This document shows positions 17,732 to 28,039 of a DNA stretch of 64,000 bases, one piece after another (within the stretch, counting starts at the first letter, position 1; the number at the start of each line of letters is the position of its first letter). The notes beneath the pieces were generated by a model that did not search any database, had not been told where the DNA came from, and saw only the letters and a list, made by a program, of their open reading frames with translations. A program made the position numbers and the translations under genes. This stretch comes from Loktanella sp. S4079 (GTDB taxonomy: Bacteria > Pseudomonadota > Alphaproteobacteria > Rhodobacterales > Rhodobacteraceae): NCBI RefSeq assembly GCF_000967725.1, contig NZ_JXYE01000002.1, forward strand, positions 1,178,001-1,242,000. Direction: 5' to 3'.

Positions 17732-19606
17732 ATGGAAAATTTTCTACTTCAGGCAACAATCTATCTGGGCGCAGCCGTCATCGCGGTTCCCTTCGCGGCG
17801 CGGCTCGGGCTTGGCTCTGTGCTTGGTTATCTTTTGGCCGGGATCGTGATTGGACCGCTGACGGGTCTGGTTGGGACAGAAACCCAAGACATCCAGCATT
17901 TCGCAGAATTTGGCGTTGTTATGATGCTCTTTTTGATCGGGCTAGAGTTAGAGCCGCGCGCCCTTTGGGATATGCGCAAGCGACTGATCGGCTTGGGGGG
18001 CATGCAGGTGATGCTAACCATGATGACGATCATGGGCGTGTGTATGCTGATGGGCTATGATTGGACTGTATCTCTTGCGATCGGGATGATCTTTGCGCTT
18101 TCGTCAACGGCCATAGTCCTACAGACGTTAACCGAGAAAAAGCTGATGCAAACAGCGGGCGGGCGATCCACGTTTTCGGTATTGCTAACCCAAGATATCG
18201 CTGTGATCCCGATGCTTGCGCTCTTGCCGCTGCTGGCCACACCTGTGCTGCTACGGCTGGCCCCTGACGGGTCAATGCAACGTGTCAGCGACGATGCACA
18301 TGACGCCCACGGCAGCATGAGCCTTGTCGATGGGTTACCGGGTTGGGGTGTAACGCTGGTCACCATTGGTGCTGTCGCGACGATTATTTTGGTCGGGGTG
18401 TTTTTGATCCGCCCCTTGTTTCGCTACATCCACCATGCCCGACTACGCGAGATGTACACAGCGTTTGCACTGCTGCTAGTTGTTTCAATTGCGGTCTTGA
18501 TGGGGCTTGTCGGATTGTCTCCTGCGCTAGGCACATTTCTTGCTGGCGTTGTCTTGGCGAACTCTGAATTTCGCCACGAATTGGAGAGCGACCTCGAACC
18601 GTTCAAGGGCCTACTGCTTGGCGTCTTTTTCATCACGGTTGGTGCGGGCATAAACTTTGATCTCTTCTTTGCCGACCCTGCCTATATCCTTGGCCTCACA
18701 GCAGGTGTCATGCTGATCAAAGGCGTGATCCTTTATGGATTGAGCTATGTTTTCCAGCTCAAGGGCAAAGATCAGTGGCTGTTCACGCTTGGCCTCGCGC
18801 AGGCGGGTGAGTTCGGGTTTGTGCTGATCTCGTTCTCATCACAACAGGGCGTACTAACCGACGGATTAGCCGGGCGGCTCTTGCTCGTGATTGCGCTGTC
18901 CATGCTGATCACGCCGCTTTTGTTTATCATATACGATTTACTTAGCCGCCGGATTGGCGAGAGTGACACGCCCGAGCATGACGAAGTCGATGAGCAAGGC
19001 ACGGTCATTATTGCTGGGATCGGGCGGTTTGGGCAGATCGTGAACCGGCTTGTGCAAAGCGCAGGTTTCTCAACCGTTGTGATCGACAGCAATCTACAGA
19101 CCGTGCAAATGATGCGTAAATTCGGGTTTCGCGGGTTCTTTGGCGACCCGACCCGCCCTGACCTACTTAGCGCGGCGGGGCTAGACGATGCGCGTGTTCT
19201 CGTGGTGGCGATAGACGACAAAGCATCCGCCACCAAACTGGTCAGCTACGCGCGCAAAGCGCGGCCAGACCTGCATATTGTCGCCCGCGCCCGCGATCGC
19301 GTACATGTTTATGAGCTATACGCCGCTGGCGCCAACGACATCGTCCGCGAAATGTTCGACAGCTCATTGCGCGCAGGGCGCTACGCGTTAGAGAACCTTG
19401 GGCTCACCGAGTTTGAGGCCGCCGAAGCAGAGCAGACGTTCTATCAGCATGACCGCCGCGCGATGCGTGAGTTGGCCGATCTGTGGCAACCTGGTGTGCC
19501 TGTATCTGATCTGCCTGACTATGTTGAACGCGCACGCGCGCTTAACAATGATCTGGAAACGGCATTGGCCACACGGCAGCAAACTAACGAAAACAAAGAT
19601 AGTTAG
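17732..19606 (+). CDS. Kef-type monovalent cation:proton antiporter (CPA2) with TrkA-N domain
   Basis: The 624-residue reading ([16 protein letters not shown]...) has a dozen or so membrane helices with the CPA2 features [15 protein letters not shown], then [10 protein letters not shown], then [12 protein letters not shown] cytosolic RCK/TrkA-N domain begins near residue 420 with the nucleotide-binding [13 protein letters not shown]. Such proteins exchange K+ (or Na+) for H+ and are gated by nucleotide or glutathione adducts. The ATG at 17732 is preferred over the start 12 codons upstream because it begins directly with the first helix. It converges with cobT, and the stop codons overlap by three bases. 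Confidence 0.92.
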   Translation: MENFLLQATIYLGAAVIAVPFAARLGLGSVLGYLLAGIVIGPLTGLVGTETQDIQHFAEFGVVMMLFLIGLELEPRALWDMRKRLIGLGGMQVMLTMMTIMGVCMLMGYDWTVSLAIGMIFALSSTAIVLQTLTEKKLMQTAGGRSTFSVLLTQDIAVIPMLALLPLLATPVLLRLAPDGSMQRVSDDAHDAHGSMSLVDGLPGWGVTLVTIGAVATIILVGVFLIRPLFRYIHHARLREMYTAFALLLVVSIAVLMGLVGLSPALGTFLAGVVLANSEFRHELESDLEPFKGLLLGVFFITVGAGINFDLFFADPAYILGLTAGVMLIKGVILYGLSYVFQLKGKDQWLFTLGLAQAGEFGFVLISFSSQQGVLTDGLAGRLLLVIALSMLITPLLFIIYDLLSRRIGESDTPEHDEVDEQGTVIIAGIGRFGQIVNRLVQSAGFSTVVIDSNLQTVQMMRKFGFRGFFGDPTRPDLLSAAGLDDARVLVVAIDDKASATKLVSYARKARPDLHIVARARDRVHVYELYAAGANDIVREMFDSSLRAGRYALENLGLTEFEAAEAEQTFYQHDRRAMRELADLWQPGVPVSDLPDYVERARALNNDLETALATRQQTNENKDS

Positions 19607-20616
19607 CCTGCGCTAACACCCGCCTCGGCAAATGTGGACATGCCGGAATGACAGGCGATTGCGCCCTTCAAAACGCCAATCGCAAGCGCCGCCCCTGATC
19701 CCTCGCCCAAACGCAGCCCGAGGTTTAGCAAAGGTTCCTTACCAAGTGCAGAGAGCAGACGGCCATGTGCGCCCTCGGCGCTTTGGTGACCGGCAACAGT
19801 GTGATCCAACGCACCCTCAACCGATTTTGCAAGGGTTGCTGCGGCAGCACAGCAGATAAACCCGTCCAGAATTACGGGGATACGGTGATGGCGCGCCGCT
19901 GCAATCGCCCCTGCCATCGCGGCAAGCTCGCGCCCGCCAAGACAGCGCAGCGCCTCTAGCGGGTCATCCGTTTCATGCAGCGCTAGCCCCTTAGCCACAA
20001 CTTCGGTCTTGCGCACCAATCCAGCGTCATCAACACCTGTTCCACGCCCGGTCCAATCCGCCGCGTTTTCACCCAAAACAGCCGCAGCAACCGCCGCAGC
20101 AGAGGTGGTGTTGCCGATCCCCATTTCGCCAGTCACCAAAAGGTCACTGTTTGGATCAACAGCGTCCCATCCGATCTGTAGGGCCTCGACAACCTCTGCT
20201 TCTGTCATCGCGGGTGATTGGGTGAAATCCGCCGTGGGTGTCTCGAGCGACAAGGCGTGTACATCCATTTTCGCACCAAATGCTGCCGACAATTGGTTAA
20301 TCGCAGCGCCACCATGTTCAAAGTTAGCAACCATCTGGACAGTAACCTCGGGGGGAAAGGCGGAAACGCCTTGGGCACAAACACCATGATTACCCGCAAA
20401 AATGACAACCTGTGGCGCAGAAATCTGGGGCTTGGCCGTGCCGCGCCAGCCTGCGTACCAAATGGCGAGGTCCTCAAGACGGCCCAAAGCACCGGGTGGT
20501 TTCGTCAGTTGGCCATTGCGTTCTTGTGCAGCTTGCACGCTTTTGCTGTCGGTCATTGGCGCCTGCGCCAAGGTTTCGCGGAATTCGGAAAGTGTATTGA
20601 ACGGCGCTTGCATCAT
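19603..20616 (-). CDS. cobT: Nicotinate-nucleotide--dimethylbenzimidazole phosphoribosyltransferase
   Basis: CobT makes alpha-ribazole phosphate for the lower ligand of cobalamin. The 337-residue protein carries [15 protein letters not shown], the [15 protein letters not shown] block, [14 protein letters not shown], and [15 protein letters not shown], whose Glu (about residue 305) corresponds to the catalytic Glu of Salmonella CobT. Length and order of motifs are normal. It is divergent from cobS, the next enzyme's partner in nucleotide-loop assembly, with starts about 25 bases apart; two consecutive ATG codons (20616 and 20613) could serve as the start. Confidence 0.96.
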   Translation of the reverse strand: MMQAPFNTLSEFRETLAQAPMTDSKSVQAAQERNGQLTKPPGALGRLEDLAIWYAGWRGTAKPQISAPQVVIFAGNHGVCAQGVSAFPPEVTVQMVANFEHGGAAINQLSAAFGAKMDVHALSLETPTADFTQSPAMTEAEVVEALQIGWDAVDPNSDLLVTGEMGIGNTTSAAAVAAAVLGENAADWTGRGTGVDDAGLVRKTEVVAKGLALHETDDPLEALRCLGGRELAAMAGAIAAARHHRIPVILDGFICCAAAATLAKSVEGALDHTVAGHQSAEGAHGRLLSALGKEPLLNLGLRLGEGSGAALAIGVLKGAIACHSGMSTFAEAGVSAG

Positions 20617-20641
20617 GACCTCGTTGCGTGAATCGTTGCTT

Positions 20642-21442
20642 ATGTCTAACGATCAAGCCAGCAAAGAAAAGGCTACAAGGGGCATCCCATTGGACAATCG
20701 CGACGTCAAACTCATGGACGCAATTGATCTACCGGCGGCGATTGGGTTGTTAACCCGCATACCCATTCACGTTCCACAAGAACGGGCCTTGGCGCGCGGG
20801 GCGGCATCTGCTTGGGCATATCCGTTGGCCGGTGCGCTTGTCGGCGTAATTTTGGCTACATCGGCGAGCCTATTGATCTGGGTAGGTCTGCCCGCCGGAA
20901 TTGTTGCCGCGATCACCCTTGCCATCAGCGCGATCATCACGGGTGCCATGCACGAAGACGGGCTTGCCGACACTGCCGATGGGCTATGGGGTGGCTGGGA
21001 CAAGTCACGCCGCCTTGAGATCATGAAAGACAGCAATATTGGGGTCTACGGCGTTTTGGCGCTGTGTTTTTCTGTCCTGATCCGCTGGCTGGCACTGTCG
21101 GCGCTGATTGCATTTGATCACTATTGGACGGGACTGATTGCCATTGGAGCACTTAGCCGATGTGGCATGGTTGGCGTGATGTCCACTTTGCCAAACGCCC
21201 GCGCAACGGGACTTAGCCAATCTGTCGGTAGACCGACATTGCCAACACTGTGGGTATCTATTGCCGCCGCCGCAATTATCGGGGTGCTTTGCGGGCTTCC
21301 GTTCTTAATCCTTGGCACGGGGATCGTAGCCCTTGCCTGCGGCATTATTGCACAGCAAAAGATCGGCGGACAAACCGGTGATATTCTGGGCGCGACCCAA
21401 CAGATCACTGAAATCGTCTTACTGCTCGCCTTGATTAGTTAA
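20642..21442 (+). CDS. cobS: Adenosylcobinamide-GDP ribazoletransferase (cobalamin synthase)
   Basis: CobS joins adenosylcobinamide-GDP and alpha-ribazole (phosphate) in the inner membrane, the last step of cobalamin assembly. The protein has [12 protein letters not shown] near its start, [31 protein letters not shown] sequence (the metal-binding [10 protein letters not shown] is visible), several membrane helices, and a C-terminal [13 protein letters not shown]. The open frame extends far upstream, antisense to cobT, so the start is uncertain. ATG codons at 20615, 20642 and 20714 are all possible, and none has a clear ribosome site. The 266-residue reading from 20642 fits the family length best. 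Its end overlaps the convergent FG-GAP gene by eight bases. Confidence 0.93.
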   Translation: MSNDQASKEKATRGIPLDNRDVKLMDAIDLPAAIGLLTRIPIHVPQERALARGAASAWAYPLAGALVGVILATSASLLIWVGLPAGIVAAITLAISAIITGAMHEDGLADTADGLWGGWDKSRRLEIMKDSNIGVYGVLALCFSVLIRWLALSALIAFDHYWTGLIAIGALSRCGMVGVMSTLPNARATGLSQSVGRPTLPTLWVSIAAAAIIGVLCGLPFLILGTGIVALACGIIAQQKIGGQTGDILGATQQITEIVLLLALIS

Positions 21443-22186
21443 GCGTGCAGTCCATCGCAGCCTCAAAAGAGGCGCGCCCCTCATGGGGGCCAAGGTCGCG
21501 GGTTTGCACGCGACCATCCGAAAAAGTGGTCGCAACCACACGGGTCCAGTTTGCGTTGGCGGTGATCATCTCGGGTGCGCCACCGCAATCGCGAATACCG
21601 CCAGCAATGCTATCCTCGCCGATTCGGTGATTGGTTAATCCCGGCACATCAAGAACATGGGTCAGTGCACCTTCGGCGAAACGCCAAATACGCAGCGTTT
21701 TTGCCAGATGCGGACGATCAATATACGCAATCTCAATTGCGCCATCACCATCCAGATCCGCCGCCCCAATCGGAGCAAGCCATCGATGTGTCCGGCCAAT
21801 ATAAGGCGTCTGCGCAATTTGGGTCAGCACCCCGTTGTCACCGACGCCCAGAACGACCAATCGCGCACCGCGTTGAATATGGGTGTGGATGACGACGACT
21901 TCGGGTTGTCCATCACCAGTGACGTCCCACAATCTGGGTGCTAAATCTTCGAACACCTGATCTTCAGGCAGGTCGATCGGCCAAGTTTTTTGCTTACGAC
22001 CGCGCAAAATCAAGCCGCTATCGGCCGCTCCGCCGTTTGTTGTTATCTCCAACCCGCCCCACTCGATCGCATCGCCTAAGATGCCATGATCGTAGCGCGT
22101 CGTGGGTTCAACAAATTGGGCAGAGGAAATGGTTTGCGCGCCCGTCGCGATGGGCCAAGCGGCCAAGAGGAACGCGCCAATCCGCA

Positions 22187-22187
<1 letters not shown>
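21435..22187 (-). CDS. Exported FG-GAP/VCBS-like repeat protein
   Basis: A 250-residue protein of unknown role with a signal peptide (MRIGAFLLAAWPIATGAQT) and probable export to the periplasm. It has at least two Asp-rich beta-propeller-type loops, RLWDVTGDGQPEVVVIHT and GAADLDGDGAIEIAYIDR, matching the DxDGDGxxE calcium-loop pattern of FG-GAP/VCBS repeats. The ATG at 22187 overlaps the ferredoxin TGA as TGATG, so the pair is translationally coupled; a GTG one codon earlier is possible. Too short for a full seven-bladed propeller unless the other blades are degenerate. Confidence 0.75.
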
Positions 22188-22543
<356 letters not shown>

Positions 22544-22754
22544 TCACGCATTAGTAAATCACCTGTAAAGGCGGGGCCAGCGTAAATCACAAACCTATGA
22601 TCTGAAACCGATGCCGTGATTTTTCCGGTTATCATCAAGAATCAAACTCACATGGTGGCTTCGGTTACGATTTCATCTGTGTTTTCAATCGACTGACAAG
22701 AAATTCAATAAACTGCTTGCCCCTCGGTCATTAGCATTGTTTCATATTTGCAGA

Positions 22755-22771
22755 CGCTGGCAAAACCAGCG
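22755..22771 (+). promoter_or_regulatory. Leader hairpin before the TRAP binding-protein gene
   Basis: CGCTGG and CCAGCG flank a CAAAA loop (6-bp perfect stem) about 28 bases before the TAXI-protein start and just before its GGGAGG ribosome site. The rest of the 288-base gap to the ferredoxin gene (22511-22798) holds no gene and presumably carries both divergent promoters. An mRNA-stabilising 5' hairpin is plausible. Confidence 0.4.
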
Positions 22772-22798
22772 ACACCGTTATCTTTGGGAGGATACACT

Positions 22799-23800
22799 AT
22801 GACATTTTTCAAAGCCGCAGTTGCGGCAGGTTTTGTGCTGGCCGCTCCGGCTGCGCAAGCAGAGGAAGCCAGCTATATCCTAGCGACAGCTTCGACTGGC
22901 GGAACCTACTATCCAGTTGGGGTCGCTCTTTCGACATTGGTAAAAGTAAAACTGGAGCCGAAAGAGAAAATCGGCATGTCCGCCATTAGCTCGGCCGGAT
23001 CGGGTGAAAATGTGCGTTTGATCCGCGAAGGTGAAGCACAATTTGCGATCCTTCAGGGGCTGTACGGCTACTATGCGGCAACAGGCACGGGCCCAGTTGC
23101 TGAATCCGGCCCACAAGAGCATCTGCGCTCGGTCACGATGCTATGGCAAAACGTCGAACAGTTTGTCGTTGCGTCGGATGCTGCCACAACCGGCACGATG
23201 GCCGATATGGTCGCGCTAAAGGGCGAAGCAATGGCGTTGGGTTCACAAAACTCGGGCACCATCGGATCAAACGGCGCGCTGCTTGCTGGGCTCGGGGTTG
23301 ATATCAACACAGACTACGAACTGGTTTACGGTGGTTACGGCCCATCAGCCGAGGCGCTACAAAACGGTCAAGTCAAAGGTATCGGCACGCCGGCAGGTGT
23401 TCCAACAGGCGCGATCAGCCAGTTGATGGCCGCCGCCGGTGATAGTGTCACGATGCTTTCCTTCACCGAAGAAGAGCTGGCCGCCGCAGACGGTGGGCGT
23501 GAACTGTGGACCCCATATTTGATCCCAGCGGGCACCTACCCCGGTCAAGACACCGATGTGAATACCATCGCACAGCCGAACTTTTTGGCGACACACACCG
23601 ATCTGCCAGAAGAGAACGTCTATCAGATCACCAAAGCGATCTATGAGAACTTGCCATTCCTGCAAGCGATTCACCCAGCAACCAAAGTAATGGCGATTGA
23701 GTCTGCTATCGCTGGCCTACCTGTCCCGCTGCACCCAGGTGCGGTGCGCTATTACCAAGAGGTCGGTGTTGATATCCCCGACCGTCTGATCGCAAACTAA
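22799..23800 (+). CDS. TRAP transporter solute-binding protein, TAXI family
   Basis: From the ATG at 22799, preceded by TTTGGGAGGATA, this is a 333-residue secreted protein. A signal peptide ends near AAQAEEASY. The mature start YILATASTGGTYYPVGVALSTL is the TAXI-family signature, followed by ISSAGSGENVRLIREGEAQ and LGSQNSGTIGSN. TAXI proteins bind substrates such as glutamate or other carboxylates for TRAP importers driven by ion gradients; the ligand here is unknown. The fused permease follows after a 48-base gap containing a hairpin. The upstream 17 in-frame residues are rejected. Confidence 0.94.
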   Translation: MTFFKAAVAAGFVLAAPAAQAEEASYILATASTGGTYYPVGVALSTLVKVKLEPKEKIGMSAISSAGSGENVRLIREGEAQFAILQGLYGYYAATGTGPVAESGPQEHLRSVTMLWQNVEQFVVASDAATTGTMADMVALKGEAMALGSQNSGTIGSNGALLAGLGVDINTDYELVYGGYGPSAEALQNGQVKGIGTPAGVPTGAISQLMAAAGDSVTMLSFTEEELAAADGGRELWTPYLIPAGTYPGQDTDVNTIAQPNFLATHTDLPEENVYQITKAIYENLPFLQAIHPATKVMAIESAIAGLPVPLHPGAVRYYQEVGVDIPDRLIAN

Positions 23801-23809
23801 GTCCAGTTT

Positions 23810-23829
23810 GGCCCGCATCACTGCGGGCC
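23810..23829 (+). terminator. Hairpin between TRAP binding-protein and permease genes
   Basis: GGCCCGC pairs with GCGGGCC around ATCACT (7-bp stem), followed by ATTTTG. It starts ten bases after the binding-protein stop. It is most simply a partial terminator or 3'-end protector letting the binding protein be made in excess of the permease. The ABC cluster at 45846 has the same arrangement. Confidence 0.5.
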
Positions 23830-23848
23830 ATTTTGCTAGGAAATACCC

Positions 23849-25954
23849 ATGTCCGAAGAACGCCCCGCCGAAGGGTTAGCGCAGCGAAGCTTTCGTGGCG
23901 CGCCTCATATTGCCCTGTCCATCCTGTGTTTTGTCATCGCTGCCGGGCACATCTATGTTGCCTTTGATCCGATCATCTCAGAGACCCAGCGCAACGCCTA
24001 CCACTTTGCCGGGTTTGCCTTTCTTGCGGCTGTTCTATTTCCCGCGATCAAGGGCAAAACCAAGAGCAAAGCTGGAACCTTCTTTGACCTTTGCTTTGGG
24101 TTGCTTATTGCGGCGGCTGCGATCTATCTGCCCTTTGCAGAAAACGGGATATACGATCGCGGGGTAAAGTTTATCTGGCTCGATTGGGCCGCGGCCATAA
24201 TATGTATCATTGGCGCGATTGAACTGACGCGGCGCTTGACGGGATGGGTTATTCCATCACTGATCATCATTGCGCTTAGCTATATCGGGTTTTGGGGGCA
24301 ATACATCGGAGGCGTGTTTTCCTTTCCGGGGCTGTCATGGGAATCCATCGCGTTTCGTTCGATTTACGGTGACGATGCGATGTTCGGAACCATCGCGCGG
24401 ATTTCTTCGACATATGTGTTTCTGTTTATCATTTTTGGCGCGTTTCTTTTGCGTTCGGGCGCAGGCGATTTCGTCATCAATCTTGCCCGCGCCGTGGCCG
24501 GACGCATGGTAGGCGGGCCAGGCATTGTCGCTGTGATCGCCTCTGGTTTGACGGGGACGATCTCAGGCTCTGCCGTTGCGAACACGGCCTCTACGGGTGT
24601 GATTACAATTCCGTTGATGAAAAAGGCGGGCTTTCCCCCCAAGTTCGCAGGCGGGGTTGAGGCCGCCGCCTCAACAGGCGGGCAGTTAATGCCGCCGATC
24701 ATGGGGGCTGGTGCCTTTGTCATGGCCAGCTTTACCCAGATTCCATATGAAACCATCGTGGCCGTCGCAGCCTTGCCTGCGCTGTTGTATTTCTTGTCGG
24801 TCACATTCTTTGTCCGTATCGAAGCCCGCCGCCTCGGGTTACGCCCGATGGAAAGCGACGGGGAAACGCTGCGCTCGGCCTTTGCCAAAGGTGGGGCAAG
24901 CTTTGTCATCCCGATTGGCGGATTGATCGCACTATTAGTGTCGGGGTTCACCCCGGCCTATGCAGCAGTCTTTGGGATCGTGGCGGTTATCGGATCCAGC
25001 TGGCTGACCCAAAACCCAATGGGTCCGCGCGCCGTCGTTGAGGCCATGATCATGGGCACCAATGGGATGATCATGACGGCTGTGTTGCTCTGCGCTGTGG
25101 GATTGGTGGTGAACGTGATCGCCACTGCGGGTATCGGAAACACGTTCAGCTTGATGATTGCAAAATGGGCGGGCGGAAATCTGTTGATTGCGATTATCTT
25201 GATCGCCATCGCGAGCCTTGTTCTAGGCATGGGCCTGCCTGTCACAGCCGCTTACATCGTTCTCGCCACGCTATCCGCACCGGCCTTGGCAGGCATGATC
25301 AGTGACCGCTTTGTGATCGAGGCATTGGCGGCGGGTACTATGGGAGATGCGGCCAATGCGATCTTGATGTTTGGCATCCCTGATCCATCTGTATTGGCGG
25401 GGCCACTTACACATGCAGAGGCGGCTGCGATCATCAAGACGCTCCCGCTTGAGGTCGCGGCCCCGCTGCGTGATCTGGTTGTCCCGCAAGAGGTCGCCAT
25501 GGCTGCATTGTTGTCGGCACATATGATCATCTTTTGGCTCTCCCAAGACAGTAATGTCACCCCCCCTGTCGCGCTTGCGGCCTTTACCGCCGCAGCAATC
25601 GCCAAAGCACCAGCAATGGCAACAGGCATCGCCAGTTGGAAGCTGGCAAAGGGGCTGTACATCGTTCCCCTGATGATCGCCTATACGCCATTCCTGTCGG
25701 GTGACTGGGGTGTCATGCTGATCATCTTTGGGTTTGGGGTTGTCGGTATCTATGCTATCGCTGCCGCCCTGCAAGGGTGCATGGAGCAACCAATTGGTCC
25801 AGTACTACGTGCGGTGATGATCTGTGCGGGGGCGGCCTGTATCTGGCCATTCGCGCTTTGGGTTCAGCTCCCTGCTGCGTTGCTTGTCATTGGGCTCTTG
25901 ATCTGGAATCGTCGCGATATTCAGTCAGGAGTTCATCATGCCAGTTCAGGGTAG
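23849..25954 (+). CDS. TRAP transporter fused permease (DctQ-DctM type)
   Basis: A 701-residue inner-membrane protein with an N-terminal four-helix DctQ-like part (to about residue 130) fused to the large DctM-like transport domain. The transport domain shows GPGIVAVIASGLTGTISGSAVANTAS-type sequence; GLTGTISGSAVANTASTG is visible. It also has AAASTGGQLMPPIMGAGAFVM and, in the second half, GMGLPVTAAYIVLATL. These are typical of TAXI-TRAP 4TM/12TM permeases. It works with the upstream binding protein. The last 17 bases overlap the GFA-family gene. Confidence 0.94.
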   Translation: MSEERPAEGLAQRSFRGAPHIALSILCFVIAAGHIYVAFDPIISETQRNAYHFAGFAFLAAVLFPAIKGKTKSKAGTFFDLCFGLLIAAAAIYLPFAENGIYDRGVKFIWLDWAAAIICIIGAIELTRRLTGWVIPSLIIIALSYIGFWGQYIGGVFSFPGLSWESIAFRSIYGDDAMFGTIARISSTYVFLFIIFGAFLLRSGAGDFVINLARAVAGRMVGGPGIVAVIASGLTGTISGSAVANTASTGVITIPLMKKAGFPPKFAGGVEAAASTGGQLMPPIMGAGAFVMASFTQIPYETIVAVAALPALLYFLSVTFFVRIEARRLGLRPMESDGETLRSAFAKGGASFVIPIGGLIALLVSGFTPAYAAVFGIVAVIGSSWLTQNPMGPRAVVEAMIMGTNGMIMTAVLLCAVGLVVNVIATAGIGNTFSLMIAKWAGGNLLIAIILIAIASLVLGMGLPVTAAYIVLATLSAPALAGMISDRFVIEALAAGTMGDAANAILMFGIPDPSVLAGPLTHAEAAAIIKTLPLEVAAPLRDLVVPQEVAMAALLSAHMIIFWLSQDSNVTPPVALAAFTAAAIAKAPAMATGIASWKLAKGLYIVPLMIAYTPFLSGDWGVMLIIFGFGVVGIYAIAAALQGCMEQPIGPVLRAVMICAGAACIWPFALWVQLPAALLVIGLLIWNRRDIQSGVHHASSG

Positions 25955-26321
25955 CTGCCTTTGCGGTGCAATTACATTTTCGGCGGATCAATCCCCGACC
26001 ACGGGTAACGCCTGCCATTGTACCAGTTGTCGAAAACAGTCGGGGCATTTCTTTGCCTCGATTGATATCCCCAAGGACGCGTTGCGCATCACGGGAACGG
26101 ATCAGATCACATGGTATCACGCCTCAGAAAAGGCCAGACGCGGGTTTTGTAAAACCTGCGGGTCTACGCTGTTTTGGGATCCACTGTTTCAGGATTGGAC
26201 GGCCGTTGCCATGGGGGCCTTAGACGGGGAAACACAGCTTAGTCTGTCGATGCATATCTTTACCGGCGAAAAGGGTGACTACTACGAACTCACTGACGGG
26301 ATCACCCAAAATCCAACGTAA
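25938..26321 (+). CDS. GFA-family (CENP-V/Gfa fold) zinc-binding protein
   Basis: A 127-residue small protein with all zinc cysteines of the GFA fold: C7 and C9 (GSCLCGA), C26, C28 and C31 (CHCTSCR), and C71 and C74 (FCKTCGS). The family is named after glutathione-dependent formaldehyde-activating enzyme, but most members have no proven substrate and that reaction itself is disputed. It overlaps the TRAP permease gene and has an AGGAG ribosome site inside it, so it belongs to the same operon. A good terminator follows immediately. A second, different GFA protein is encoded at 51049-51468. Confidence 0.88.
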   Translation: MPVQGSCLCGAITFSADQSPTTGNACHCTSCRKQSGHFFASIDIPKDALRITGTDQITWYHASEKARRGFCKTCGSTLFWDPLFQDWTAVAMGALDGETQLSLSMHIFTGEKGDYYELTDGITQNPT

Positions 26322-26348
26322 AAAGGGCCGCATAAAGCGGCCCCTTTT
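26321..26348. terminator. Bidirectional intrinsic terminator
   Basis: GGGCCGC pairs with GCGGCCC around ATAAA, and the stem is flanked by AAAA on the left and TTTT on the right. It can therefore terminate the plus-strand TRAP/GFA operon and the minus-strand degP transcript. One unpaired C separates the GC stem from the A-T extension. Confidence 0.85.
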
Positions 26349-26366
26349 GCAAGATATCCGGTGGAT

Positions 26367-27860
26367 TTATTCGTCCAGAGGTAGCGCCACGAAACGCGGG
26401 TCACCGCCGCGACGGACCAGCATCAGGATCGACTTGCGACCGCCGTCTTTGGCCTCTTGGATACGACCCTCAAGCTCTGCCACGGTTGTCACAGCTTGCT
26501 GTCCTGCTTCGGTGATGACATCACCTTCGATCAGGCCTTTGGATGCGGCTTCCGATGCGCCGTCAATCGCAGTGATGACAAGCCCTGCTTCGATATCAAG
26601 GCCGTATTGCTCAGAGAGCTCAGGCGTAATCTCTGACAGGCTCAACCCTAGAATATCCGATGTTTCTGGTGCTTCTTCGACATCGCTCGACGCGGGGAAA
26701 GCGACGGCCTCTGAGGTTTCGCGACGTCCCAAGACCACGGTCAGTTGTTCCGTGTCGCCATTGCGCAGCACCTCAACCGGGACTTCTTTGCCAACCGGCG
26801 AGTTACCAACGATGCGAACCAATTCGCGCGTATCTTCGATTTCGATACCGTCAAAATTTACGATGACATCGCCAGACAGCATCCCTGCATCCTCGGCCGG
26901 GCCAGCAGGTACGTCAGTAACCAATGCACCGCGGGCAAGGTCCAACCCATCAATGGCATCCACCATATCTGGTGTCACATCCTGAATGCGAACGCCCAGC
27001 CAACCACGGCGGGTTTCACCGAATTCGATCAATTGATCGACAACATTCGTCACAACAGCCGAAGACATCGCAAACCCGATCCCGATTGAACCACCATTCG
27101 GCGACAAGATCGCGGTGTTCACGCCGATGACCTCGCCGTCCATATTGAACAATGGCCCGCCAGAGTTCCCACGGTTAATCGCAGCATCTGTCTGGATGTA
27201 GTCATCATATGTGCCCTGCAGCGAACGATTGCGCGCAGACACGATACCAGCAGAGACCGAGAAGCCTTGCCCCAGCGGGTTCCCCATGGCCATGACCCAG
27301 TCACCGACACGTGCGCCCACGTCGTTACTGTCGCCAAAGGTAACGTATGGCAGACCATCCAAGTCAACTTTCAGTACAGCAATATCAGTATTCGGGTCTG
27401 TGCCGATCAGCTCTGCAGGTACACCAGGTTCGCCACCCGGAAAGAATTCGATCAAAATTTCATCTGCGCCTTCGATCACGTGGTTATTGGTGACGATATA
27501 TCCGTCCTCAGAAATCACGAACCCAGAGCCAAGAGCGGACGACCGCTGCGATCCCGGCCCCTGCCCCGGTCCACGTTCGAGATCGTTAAAGAAATCCTCA
27601 AACGGTGATCCTTCGGGCAATAGGCCCTGTGGCCCAGTCCGCCCTGCGATGACTGTCGAAGTGGTAATATTCACAACTGACGGGCTGATTTGCTCAGCCA
27701 GATCAGCAAATGTTTCAGGACGCTCTTGCGCGTGAACCACCGTGACCTGAGCAAAGACAAATGCAGTCGCCAATGACAGCGCAGCAAAACCCGCGACAAG
27801 CAAGCGGCGCGCCTGCCCCTGTTCTTGCTGCATTGCGATGACCTTTGATTCCACGGGCAT
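26367..27860 (-). CDS. degP: Periplasmic serine protease/chaperone, Do (DegP/HtrA) family
   Basis: A 497-residue protease for misfolded envelope proteins. After an N-terminal signal/anchor (about 18-44) the trypsin-like domain has catalytic H127 (NNHVIEG), D159 (PNTDIAVLKV) and S233 (GNSGGPLF). Two PDZ domains follow (about 275-365, with RRGWLGVRIQ, and about 400-490). The order and length match the Do family. The ATG at 27860 follows AAGGAG. It lies downstream of hflK-hflC on the same strand, a frequent alphaproteobacterial arrangement, but a terminator between hflC and degP suggests a separate stress promoter in the 27861-27985 gap. Confidence 0.96.
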   Translation of the reverse strand: MPVESKVIAMQQEQGQARRLLVAGFAALSLATAFVFAQVTVVHAQERPETFADLAEQISPSVVNITTSTVIAGRTGPQGLLPEGSPFEDFFNDLERGPGQGPGSQRSSALGSGFVISEDGYIVTNNHVIEGADEILIEFFPGGEPGVPAELIGTDPNTDIAVLKVDLDGLPYVTFGDSNDVGARVGDWVMAMGNPLGQGFSVSAGIVSARNRSLQGTYDDYIQTDAAINRGNSGGPLFNMDGEVIGVNTAILSPNGGSIGIGFAMSSAVVTNVVDQLIEFGETRRGWLGVRIQDVTPDMVDAIDGLDLARGALVTDVPAGPAEDAGMLSGDVIVNFDGIEIEDTRELVRIVGNSPVGKEVPVEVLRNGDTEQLTVVLGRRETSEAVAFPASSDVEEAPETSDILGLSLSEITPELSEQYGLDIEAGLVITAIDGASEAASKGLIEGDVITEAGQQAVTTVAELEGRIQEAKDGGRKSILMLVRRGGDPRFVALPLDE

Positions 27861-27985
27861 TACTCCTTGTGATGTTTTGAAACGCGATAAAAGTCGCGAC
27901 CAGTCTAGGCATTGTTCTATCTATGCTCGGAAACATTCAACACAAACTATCTCACCAGCCTGTGATCTTTTAACATAAATCGAAA

Positions 27986-28014
27986 TAAAAAGGGCCAGCA
28001 CTTTGGCCAGCCCT
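27986..28014 (-). terminator. Intrinsic terminator after hflC
   Basis: On the minus strand GGGCTGGC pairs with GCTGGCCC-type sequence (8-bp stem including two G-U pairs) around a short AAAGT-containing loop, followed by TTTTTATT. It lies about 26 bases past the hflC stop and separates hflKC from degP. Confidence 0.7.
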
Positions 28015-28039
28015 CAGATTTTTTGACCATCTGGCGATG

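Noticed and set aside
20402..20641. 80-residue N-terminal extension of CobS
   Set aside because: It lies mostly antisense to cobT and has no membrane-protein or CobS character.
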